Under the pieces are notes generated by a model. The model worked only from the letters and a program-made list of their open reading frames with translations, was not told the origin of the DNA and did not search any database. The translations under genes were made by a program, and so were the position numbers. Source: Sitta carolinensis (taxonomy: Eukaryota > Chordata > Aves > Passeriformes > Sittidae). From it: a DNA stretch of 64,000 nucleotides. Shown in pieces: positions 14,001 to 26,000 of this stretch; position 1 is the first letter of the stretch; each line of letters starts with the position of its first letter. The stretch is from assembly GCA_032173965.1 (NCBI GenBank), contig CM063298.1, forward strand, positions 7,423,001 to 7,487,000. The letters run 5' to 3'.

Positions 14001-17000
14001 CTCTGAAAACTGCAGGGCAGTTGAAGATATATCCTACTTTTAGGCTGTTTAGGTCTTGTCTATCTCAAGCTCTTAGTTTTTTAAACAGTCTTTCCTAATC
14101 CTTGGATATGTGCCAAATGTCAACACATGTCTGTCTATGACTTCATCACTCCACAGAGCATCTGCCTGTAGCTTGCAAACAAATATGGCTTTGCTGATGA
14201 TCGTTTTACATGATGAATTAATCAGAGAAAAAGGTCCCTGTAGCAGCCAGCCTCACATGGCCTGTTCTGTTTTGTATTTGTACTGTAGGTGTGGAATAAA
14301 TCAGGAACTCTGCCAACTAGCCCCACCTCCACCACAGTGAGTAGTTATCTTTGCAACTGTAGGGAAGCATGGACAGCAGAATGTCTGTATAAAAATAAAA
14401 TAAAAACATTGTAGGCTGCTCCTTTTTTTTTTCCCCTAATGCCAGCCTAGACTGTGCCACATTTGAATCTGTGATGTCTGAAGCACAGTTGTGCTTGCCA
14501 GTGGAAGCAAATAATTTCTTGTCTCAGAGAAATGGGATATTTGTGTTCATCCAGGTGGACACATTCTCTAAAACTCAACTTCTGTTGCTGCTGTCTGTGG
14601 CTTCATCTACAGTGCAAAACTAGCCTTGTTGCATGTGATTGTGATCCCTGGTATTAGTCCAAAGAATGGAAGTGTTGGAAATCATTGGGGTTTTTTAATG
14701 CAGCTGTTGATACCTGACTTGTGTCTGTATTAAAACTTTGAGATTTCCAACTAGAAAGCAAAAACTGTAGTATTACATGTAGCTCAGATATGCCTGATTA
14801 TTGTGACTGGCACAGCACCTTTTCAGATTCCATACCACTACCCAGAGTCAGGACCCAGTGTAGCCTAAGGAAAGAGAAGAGTGTTATGGTCAAGTTGGGA
14901 ACCTGATCAGTCACCTCGGAGGCCTCAGAAAGAATAAATATCACTAGAGCTGTAGGTTAGATTTTACAAGACTTCACTCCAAAGTAACAACAATAAAACC
15001 ATAATTGTGGGACTGTGTAAATTCAGTGGAGCTTTTTTCCTGTTTTTTTAATGAGTGTTTACTGGAAGCTTGTGTTGTGTTGGCTGTCAGTGTAATCGAT
15101 CTACAGTGATGTGATTGAGCACTTCCATGGTTGCCTCTCTTTGAGCAGTTCCTGCTGTCTGGCTGTACTTTCCTGACACTTGTTCCCTCTGTTAGATTCT
15201 TTGTAGGAACAGCAGTCTTGGAAGCCCATCTAATATATGTGGGTCTCCTCCTGGTGCCATTGGGAAGCCCCACAGCTTGGAGACCATTGGTTTTCCTCCA
15301 GACTCAGTCACAGCAGCTGGCAGCTACAAGAAAGCACCGGGGTTTGAGCGAGAAGATCAGGTGGGGGCCGAGTATTTGAAGAGTTTCAAATGCCAGGTTA
15401 GTGGGGAATATTGGCTGGAAGAGTTGGGGGGCTGAGAAAGAATGAGAAATTGTCCAGTCTAGCTTGAATGGAGTTTTGTTTCTGATGGAACAAAAGTGGA
15501 AAAGCACTGTTCTCATATGAGCAGTTTCTGGATCTCTTTCAGCCTCATTTCCAGCCTCTTTCATCTCACATCTGGTCTTGTCTCCCTTGCTGCCATCACA
15601 CACCCAGTTTGTAGAAGTCAAGCTTGTTTTCCTAACCCCTCTCAACTTCTATCTTGTGTTGGCCCTGGGTAGTTTCCCACATTACTTCTTGCTCTTTCTT
15701 TTTCCATGTTGAGGTCCTTGCCAAGAGTCACTGTGTCTTTTGCTGTATTGTCTCATGGAAACTCATCCTTCCTTCTGTCTTCCTGCTCCAAACTCTTACC
15801 TTGATCTCCATGACTTGGTTTGTCCTCTATTCACTGTTCCTATGGTGTATTAAAGATGTCATGTTAGTTGTTTCTTGCTTCTGTGGCTGTATCATTCTGA
15901 TCCTTGACTCTCTCCTGTGGCTTCTGTGTTAAATTAGAATTTCTCATTCTTATCCTCTGAATATTACCCAACCCACATCTCTTTTGGATATCCCAGTCTT
16001 GCCTTGCTGCTTCCTCAGTCTTCTTCCTGGTATAATGCCTTACTCATGCTGCTCCCTAGGCCTGGAACAGTCTTTTCCAGCTCTTTTGCCACACATAGGC
16101 TTTTCCACAGTCAACTTCTTGCTGTGAATTTCCTGTCTTGATGTTACAATTAATAGTTTCTCTGCACCATCCCTTCCAACCTGAGCCCAGCACAGAGCTT
16201 GGGGTTTTATTTCTTTTTTTTTTTTTCCCCACTGGGTCTGTAATTTTATCTTGATTTAGGGGGAGGGGAATAGCTACTTGTATGAGGAGGTGCCTGCAAA
16301 CTTATCTCCTAAAAGTTCTTTTGGACAAGAGTATAAAAAGGGATAAGAATAGCAGGTCTGTGTTGACTGAGAACAGAGAAGACAAGAAGTACTGCTTTCA
16401 GCCTGACCATGTTTTAACTTTGGTCTGAGACATTAAAGAAGTCAGTCTTAATGAGCCTGTACTGCTGTGAGAAAACTGTGGAAACATCCTGTCCAGACAA
16501 GGTCTTGCATTAAACAGTTGAATTTAGAAGCAGACTCCATGGGTTTTATTTATTTTTATGGCTTTAGGAAAATATGGCCAAGCTTTGCAGTAGGGCCAGT
16601 CTTGAGCACTGTTTAGTCTAATTAAAATGATGCAGTGACAAATCCAGATTAAGCTATATGCATATGTGCTCTCTTATCAATGCTCCCTTTGTCTGGTTTA
16701 AGGGGGATGTGCCTTAGGAGACTGCAAATTGATGCAACACGTCTTTGGGGGTAAAGAGCAGAGCATGCTGTGATCCTGGCACTTCTTGCAGGCACAGCAG
16801 CTTGTAACAGTTGTTTAGAAACAAAAGGAAAAACATGTCCTCGTTCTCTGTGGCCTCTGCTGCAAAGGAGGAGTGAACCCAGAGCTGAAGGACTGAGAGA
16901 ACCCCTGTCTGCTGCCAGCAGAGGCAGGGTGCCAAGGAGGCCCTGCTTTGGAGAAAATGGGCAGCAAGCCTAAGCCAAGGAGAAAGGGAATGGAGCATGA

Positions 17001-20000
17001 ATAGGACTTCTAAAAGGAGGGCCAGATGATGAGCATTTGTATCTGAAGTCAGATCTGTGCTACAAAGATACTGTATTCACATACTGCTTAATTATGTGGC
17101 TTTAATTAAGCAAAACCTGTGTTAAATAGGAATATAAATAGCTATTAAGGTATAGACAGAAGTAATCACAGTTGCCTTATGCTAGGCTTCTGCAGACAAA
17201 ATTAGGTGTCTCATTAGTGTCCTGATTTAATTTTACTTTTATCTATAATTACTTACTTTTAAAATTGTACTGTAATTCCCTTTGGCTGCAGTAAGCACCA
17301 GAGATTCTCAAATACTCTGTAAATTAGACCAATAATGAGGCATTTAACTTTGTCAGCTCCTGTATGAAAATGTCTGAAGAGACACTCTGGCTCAATTCTG
17401 CAATGGTCTTGTCGTTTTTCCCCTGTAGAATTGGTACAAATAGTTTCTAACTTACTAGAATGAAAAATACACCTTCTGTCTTAATAGATTCCACATAGTT
17501 TATGCTAAGGCTGAGCCAGCAGTTAGAGCTAAAAATACTTTTCCCAAGTCCCAAAAGATTTAGCAAGCTGGAAAAATGCTGGCTGCACTTGGAGGACTTG
17601 AATGCCATGACCAGGAGGTGTTCCCAAGTCTTGACACATAGCACAGTAGGTTTGTTCCATGCTGGTCAGAAAACATTTAGTTTTCACTTATAATTTATGT
17701 CCCTTGTTCTCTTCCCTGACTGTAACAGAGGGAGCTGGAGAACTTCAGCCTGTCCTTTGAATGTCTGTCTCGATGTGTGCCCTTTCTAATGTTATTCAGA
17801 GCTAGAGGAGACTGGCTTAGTGGTGACATTTTGGTTGCTCTATTTTTCCTTTGTATTGTGTGAATTCCAGGCAGCAGGAATTGGGGCTAACTTGGAAATA
17901 TGTTCACTTTTCTCCTCCTTGAAGAAAAAAAGCGCTTCCAGTACGACTTAACTGCCACAGAGCCAGCTCCCCACGCTGGCAGGAAGCCTCTCAGTGGGGG
18001 TATGGCTGTGTGTGTGTGTGCCCTCCCCTCAGCTGCTGACGTGTGAGCTAGCACATTTTGTGTTCAGATGAGTGTCAGACAGGGTAGGGCTGTGCTGGAT
18101 AGTGCAGCAGAGCCTTATCAGACACACACAGAGGCACTCACAGAGCACAGCTCTCAGAGCACACAAAGGAGAGCGAGCCCATCATGGGCTCTTGTGTGCT
18201 AAACATGTTCAGGGAAGTGTGAGAGAATGGTCCCCACTGCAGAAGGGGACCATCTCCCAACTGCCTGTCTGCCAGTCTTTGACCTCTCCATCTGCCCATG
18301 GGCATAAAGCTGAGCAGAGAAAATGATTGAATGAAGTAAAACCAAGGGAGGAGTTCTTCCGCTGTTCTTTTGCCCGTCTGGTTATGTCACCCCTCTCCAG
18401 CATTCATTTATCTTTGTCATGAGGCTGTTCAGGCCAAGAAGTCAAGGGGTATCACTTCAGCTCAGGGTGGTGCCTCATGTGCTGCTGTTGTTGCACATCA
18501 TGCCTTAGTTTCCTGCAGAGATGGTGTCTGTCTGGATTTGGGATAAAAAATCGAGCTTGCTTTATGGCTGGAATGTGTCTGTGTTTCACACTGGGGGGTG
18601 GAGAGTGAGTAAACAAGCAGAGCTGACTCCCAGGACTTTTTTGCTGCCTCTCTGTTCCCAGGGGGTGAGATTGATCTCCCTGTGCCATGTCACAGCATGG
18701 GAGGAAGGGAGTAAGGCCTGCAGACAGACTGTTACACACTGACAGGCTCCTGACAGGCTCCACTTCCCAGCAGAATCCCAGGAGAACTGACTGATGTTGC
18801 AAGGCAGGAGAATTGATATCCATTAAGGATATAATGCTGGAAGTACCTTAAGCTGAAGTTTTAGCCTGGATAGTGGGATTCTAAATGTATTGGCATTCAT
18901 GCAGTTTTGCAATTCCAGACAGCCATGACCTCACTTATGTTTTCTACCTTTGAGCTCTTATGTTAATGAATGAGGGGAGGATTTTTTCTAAAGTTAGTTT
19001 GATGATGCTGCTTTGAAAATTGGTTAGTTATCACTGTGTTTTACTTTGCAATCCTAGCTGGGAGCTGGAAAAGTTTGAGGGAAAACATAATTTACATACT
19101 TTTATTTCCCCAAAACTGAAAAATTATTTGCATAATTTAACAATGCAGTGTTCCTCCCACCATTTCTGGCCTTTTCTGGGTGTTAGATGCTAGTAGGGCT
19201 GATGAGTTAGTTATAGCAAGGCAAAAAAATTGGTTTTGATATTGGTTCTCAGGATATGCTTTGTGCTAGCAGGGGTCTTACAGCAGCATTAAAGGCAAAT
19301 GTCACTGTGACAAGTCTCTCCATAACTAGGGGTGGTGTCTCGGTATACTGAAAGCAAATTACTTGGAATGTTTTCAGTTTTCTGTGCTTTTCCTCTCTCC
19401 AAATTCTCCAGTGCCTTGAGCAGCCCAAGAGAGGAGTGGACTGTGTTCCCCATGGCCTCTCCAAAGCCAGCAAGCAGCCATTTTTAATTTTGCTAAATAA
19501 TCCCTCTGCTTATCTTTTGTTTTATTTCTTTACTGCAGCAAGCAAAAATGAAGTCCCACTCCCTGGAACACAGGAGCCAGGAGCAGCCTTTGTTACAGCC
19601 CAAACAGGTATGGAACTGCTGTCAGGGCTCTGAACCCAGCTCAGGGCTTCCAGCACCACAGAGAAATCTGTGGATCCAGACAGCTCTGCAGGGAGTAAAC
19701 AACAGTCCAGGCACCATTAAGGATGCTCAGTTGGAGGGGTTACTTTATGAAGATGGGATCATTTGCTGGAGGTGTTACTTGTGAGTAGTTAGACCTGAGT
19801 GAATTCAGGGTAGATTCATAGGCCTGGACTGTGCAGGAGAAGGTCTTCAAATAACAGAAAATTGAGCTGGAATGGATCTCTGGAGTCATCTAAGTTCAAG
19901 GATTTGGCAAAAGGAATTTAATATCAGGTTCTAAGTCGTGTGCTGAACTAAGGCTGAGTGAGTGATTGTGTGGCCCATAGCTGTGATTGCATGCAGCCTG

Positions 20001-23000
20001 TGGGTCACAGGAGTTAATTCTGGGGCAGCCTGAAAGATGTTTAGAATACTGGGGAGCGGGGAGGGACATGGAATGGAGAACAGTCGACAGAAATTAAAGA
20101 AAAGCTGTTAATCTCTCCCCCCCCAGCCCAGTGGTAGCAGTAGCCATCTGTCAGGTTGGAATCAGGCAGGAAGCAGGTTTGCTGCTGGCATTTGGCTCAT
20201 TCCTGCACGTTCCTGAATGGGTTGTTCCATAAAGATGTTTTATTTCCTACCTCATTCGCTTTTCACACTCTTGTTTCAGGACATCCTGGGCATTCTCCCA
20301 GTGGGGAGCCCACTCACATCCAGCATCTCCTCTAGTATCACCTCCAGTCTGGCTGCAACCCCCCCGAGCCCCGCCGGCACCAGCAGCATTCCAGGCATGA
20401 ATGCCAATGCCCTTCCCTTCTACCCAACCAGTGACACCGTTGAGTCTGTCATAGGTAACTTGGCCTTTTTCACTTAAGAAAATAGGGCTTCCTCAGCCAT
20501 GGATTGCCAGGTACGAGACTTGGAATAACATGGGTGTTCCAGTGACCTCCAGTTTTCTGTGTCTGTCAGTGCTGGCAGATTCCTGAGGCTTGTTCTGTGC
20601 CTGTGACTCATCTGATGTTTCCTGCAGGTCATTTTGGATGAAATTCACCCACGGGACCAACTGAAGGCCTCTGAGCCACTCACTCAGAATGTCACATGGT
20701 GTAAAAGGGCCTTAGTTTTAGCTTTGTCAAAGTGACAAAGAGGCTTGGACTAGGCAGGAAATCACAGGGGCATTTTCCACAGTTACAACCCCTCAGTTCT
20801 AAATGACAATTTTATAGGCAGAGCTGTGACCAGATAGATTGTAAGGACTTTGCCCTTTGTAGAGTAAGGCAGAGGCTGTAAGAGAAAGGAAAACAGGAGA
20901 GTCCAGAGAATAGAGTCACTCTTAGATAGGCACAGGCTTTTTGGTCACCTGTTTTTCTTCCTTTTTTTTTTCTTTTTTTTTTCCTTTTTTTAATTAAATG
21001 TAAGATTTCTGAGGTGATCTCACTAATTTGTTAAAAATAATAATAGAAATGAGTGGGCATGTGTGGGATGGAATTATATTGATCATCATTAGTGATGAGG
21101 CATGTTCAAATAGATTTAACAGTTTCAGGCATTAATAAGCTTTATTTTACCCAATATGTGAACCTCAGAGATGTTTTTCAAGTGTTCCCTTCTCCTGGTA
21201 TTTCTTTTCCAAGTGGCTTTTCAGGAAAGCAGGGATGAAGCTCAAACCAGACCAGACATGCCATAAGCCAGTGTTCCTGTATACGAGGGACAGACTTAAA
21301 AGAGCAGTTTGGGGAAGACTTATGGGATCTGCTGTTAATTTATCGGATTTTTGTTTTCATATACCATTTGGGAATACTTTAAGACAAAAAGAAACAGGTC
21401 AGGTTAAAGAACCTGAACTGAAAAGCTGCCCATGACACTTCTGCCAAACTGTCTGAGAACAGGATGGAGAGTAGGGCCCTGAGAGGTAGCAAGAACAGGC
21501 TCCTCTGCATGTAGGCTCTTTGGGCCATCCTATCTCTTGAAGTTGTTGGTCCTTTATAACATAATTGGTACCTCTGTGTCTGGCAGAGTCTGCCTTGGAT
21601 GACCTGGACCTGAATGAATTCGGAGTGGCTGCCCTGGAGAAGACATTTGACAGCAGCACAGTGCCCCACACGAGTGGCATCATGATAGGTACATGAAAGC
21701 AACAGAGCTTTCTTTATCTTCTGCCAAGCAGTGTTGCCCAGTCACCTCAGTGGAGCCAACCCAACTAAGCTCTAAAACCAGTACCAAAATTACATTGGTT
21801 CAAAACAGCAAATACAACAAACTCTGGCAACCCCTGAGCATCTCTGAAGCGAGAGTTTGCCCTTACTAACTAGCAGAGCTGAGTTGTTGCCATTGGGCCC
21901 AGGTGTCTTGGGGATGTTTCTTGAGTCTGAATGGGATTTTTTCCCTTTTTTTTTCCTCTCCTTTATTTTTTTCCTTTTTTTTTTTTTTTTTTTTTTTTTT
22001 TCCTTTTTTTTTTCCTTTATTTTTTTTTTTCGAGTGTGTAAGTGGACTCTAGAAGGCATCTGATACATTACAAATCAGGCCAAAGTATAATGATTTGCAT
22101 CTTAAGCAGAAAACTCTCCCTTAACTGTAACAGGAAACTCACTGACCTGGTAATGCCATCCACCTGTCAGAGTGTCATCATGGTCTGCTGATTTGGTTCC
22201 TGTAATGTCTGTCTCATTTTGATACATGGAAGTAGGCTAAGGCCTCTTCTACCTGTCTCTGATGGGTGTTCAGGGAAAAAAGAAACGTCTCGTAACTCTT
22301 TTGGAAGTGGTTGTAGTTTCTGGCTACCCTTGCTGTGTAAAGCAGGTGTATGAGCAGGAGCTAACTCTGCTTGTCTGAAGGTTTCCAAGGGAACTGCACT
22401 GCCTGGAGCTGTTTTGAGGTAGGAAAGGACCTGTGGAAAGAATATCACTTCCACTTCCCTGCCGAAGATTAGAGCCTGTTGGAGTTTTTACTGTCCCTGT
22501 CTGCTGCCAGCCCTGCTGCTGCTGCTCCCCACCTGCAGTGCCTTAGGGATCCTCCCCTTCTCCCTCTCTTCACATTAGGCCTGGGTGCTACCTGGTGACC
22601 TTCTAAGGGGGGCCATAGATGAGGAGAGAGTAGGGCTGAGATGATCTTCCTTAATCTGAGTGGCAGGCAGAGCAACTTCTGGTGTAAGGGAAGTTGATGT
22701 CTTTTGTGGTTGGGGTTTTATTACTGATAGATTCAGGCTCTCAGGTATGTGTAGCTACAGCTAGTCACTGGTTTTTAGTGGTTGAGATCATGAGCTCACC
22801 CAGCATGGTGGTCTTCTCACTCCAGGTTGTTTGGAAGTATTAAAGGCAGAGGCACATGTTTTAGAAGTGAATTTTTCATGACAAAGTGTTTCACCAGATA
22901 CCAAATTCATCTCTAGATGGACAGGAACCGAGCTCTGATCAGAAAACCTTTTGTTCGTTTGGCCACTGAAAGAGAAATCCATTGAATTGTGGAGGGTCTT

Positions 23001-26000
23001 AACCTATGTGGGTCATGGGATGGCAGCTTCAGTGCTCCTCTTAAAGGCTGAGAGGGGAATGGAGCCTCAGGAGAAGTAGGGGGAATCCAAGGGGCTCAGG
23101 GAGGAGAAAGGGAACCTGACACCTCCTGCTCTGAACTCCTGCCTGTGCCCACACCTCATGGTCATACATAGCCATCCTCTCTGTGTGTTCTTTGTCCAGG
23201 TGGGAGTTTGCTGCAAAGTTCTGCTCCTGTAAATATCCCCGGGTCCCTTGGAAGCTCTGCCTCCTTTCACTCCGCCTCTCCTTCTCCACCGGTCAGCCTC
23301 TCATCGCATTTCCTCCATCAGCCCCAGGGACAATTAAGCCAGTCAGAAAACACGTTCCTGGGGACATCAGCTTCTCATGGATCATTAGGTAAATGCACAG
23401 TGTGTGTGTCCCATGTACATGCCTGTCTGTGCCATGTAAGTATTTTCTTTTCAGTTGGCTTTAATTTCAATATGTTATTTCACTGCTGCCATGTATCTCT
23501 TCTTCCCATGAGAGCAGCAACAGGACTAGAAGCTTTTACCAAAAATCAGCTAATACCTCATGAACAAGGGAACACTTGCTCTACTTTCCTTGTTTCTAGG
23601 CTGGGAAAAAGGGACAGATAGGTTAATTGCCTTGCTATGATGATGCCTTTCAGGGAATAGAGCTCTGCCTTTTCCAGCCAGCGCTGCTTTGCTGAGACTT
23701 CATATAAAACTCAGAGCTGGGTCCTCATCTTGGCTTAGTTTAGGTAGGGATTGCACTTTGCCCTTGGGAATGCTCGTGGGTCAGATTGGCTTCTAGGAGC
23801 TCTAGAGCAGCCCTGGGCCACTGGAACTTTCTCCTGTTTGACACTCTGCACAAGTTCTGCAGTGTGGACTTTCCAAAAAGTCGGTGTTCCAGTTTTGTCC
23901 CCTTTGCTCCTTCCTCTCCTCGAGGGTCTTTCTCTGAGGGACTGAAGGAAGAGAATTACTTTGGGGCTTCAGCTGTATCAGGAAGAACAGGGAATTTAGC
24001 AGACAAAACTGTTTTATTATCAAGACACAGGATTACCATGAGAAATAAAACTGTTTGGCCTCCAGGCTACAGGGACACCAGTTCTGCTCATTTCTGTTCA
24101 TAACAGTAAATATTAATTCTCTCTATTGATGCTAGACATAAATGCCTCTTAAAATCTGAGATACACTTTAATATTCAGCTTAACCTAATAAAATGATTAC
24201 ATGCTTGTGTAAGCTATTTCTGTGGGCACTTATCTGTGTAACTGCATCCCTTGTTTGCACAGCCCAAGCCCATTCTTCCATGCTTGCCATTGCTGCTTTT
24301 TGACTTTAACAGCTTTTACAATCACTGTAATAAAAGACATCAGAAGCTATCTCTGCTCTTAATTAGGTTGAGGCTGGCTGTTCATCACAGTTTTTGTAAG
24401 GAAAGGAAAAATTGGTGTTTCAGAAAAAATGAGTTATGTTTATCTTGAATGTGTATTTATACAAATAAAAAGCCAAAAACTGCAGGAAATTCACAAATGC
24501 ATTTAAATAATTTATTTATAAAAGAGATTTTTCCATAAACAGAACAAATCCTTTCCTGGGGTTTTGAGAAGATATTTAAATAGTTTCTTAGCAGTTGGCA
24601 ATCATCTGTTCCATTTAACTTAGTGAATACACATAACATGTCAAGTGTGAAGTTATCACTTATTTGTTTTGAAATTGAGTTAAAAATACCTAGTTATGGG
24701 CTGGTTTCCACTGTGCTAGGTGCAAAATATGCAGAGAAGGCTTTCCTGCCCAAAGGGGCTTGGTAGTTCCAATGTGAAATGAGAACAGCAGATGGAAAGA
24801 GGGAGTTAAATATGAGATCAGCTTGGTCAGCACTGTGGCAGAATTTGTGGTTTGCCAGCATCCTGCTTAATGCTGGATTCCCATTCAAGAAAACAGGTTT
24901 AAAAAACAAAATGTGGGTTGGGATTCCATTAAAACTTCTTGCTTTCAACTGAGCACCCTTCAGAGCAGCTGAAATGGATCTGTGGTAAGTGGCCTGAGCC
25001 AGCAAAGATCCCTTGCTGCTTTGGTGAATGAGTTACTGTGCCTGAGCCCTTGGTAAAGACAAGTTACTATTTTTCAGCTGTATATTTTGTAACTATTTGT
25101 GTCTTGGCTGGGTGCTGGGAAGACCTCAGTGAGAGACCGTTGACTCCAGGGCTCACTTGCCGGCACAGTTTAGCTGCTGTGAGATCAGAATTATCTCGAT
25201 TTAGGAATGTTCCCAGCCACTGGTGAGCACCACTGCATGAAAATGACTCCCACATCAAACTGGAGCAGACTGTGTGGGTAAGAGTCCACACTCTGTATCA
25301 GTATTACCTTTTCCTACTAGTTTTCCCCTGAATGTGAAGTGTGGGTAACTATTTTAAGTGAAAGTTATTGAAAGAGTATGAACATTGGACTCTGGAAAAA
25401 TAGCCAGTTTTGTCTACAACTGGAATTCTACTCCTTTATCTCCTAAGCCTTGAATTTTTTCCTGAAAAGAGAGTTTATTTGAACAACCTAAAATAGGGAA
25501 ATGACTAATTAGTTTTCTTTGATGCTGGTCACTAGCTCAGTGCTAGAACTCTGCAGAGGATGAAGTAGATACAGATACAATTGTCTCTACTTGTTTATAA
25601 ACAGGATTTTCCAGTTCTTTTCCTTGTGTATGGAAACAGTAATGACTTGGAGCATTTTTGTGTTACTGTTTGGAAGTGAGGCTCCTTTTCTAAGCCCCAT
25701 GCTGAGGAGACAAAAGCAGAAGTTTCTCAGGGTGTAGGGTGGGAGGAAGCATCATCTGGGCTCTGTGAACCAATTCTGGTGGCTGTGCTACACTGAAAAG
25801 TGGGGAGGTAGAAGCAGGTCAGGGGTTCTCCTGAAAGAAGGGGCATTCAAGCTGACAGTCAGCTCTGCTGTAAAAGTGATGCTTCTAAAAACAACCTCAT
25901 TCAAGAGTTGCCTCCACTCAGAGTCGTGGTTCCTCCCTGCATCACTAAAGATGAGGCCAAATGGTGTGAAATTTCCCTATAAAGTCCCTCTATGATGGAC

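Noticed and set aside
15196..15206. Alternative acceptor TTTGTAG for UNK exon 9
   Set aside because: Using it would remove 11 bases and shift the frame; the upstream acceptor gives the conserved ILCRNSS reading.
21790..22068. Lys-rich open frame on the minus strand
   Set aside because: It is a translation of the polypyrimidine tract, with no other coding signal.
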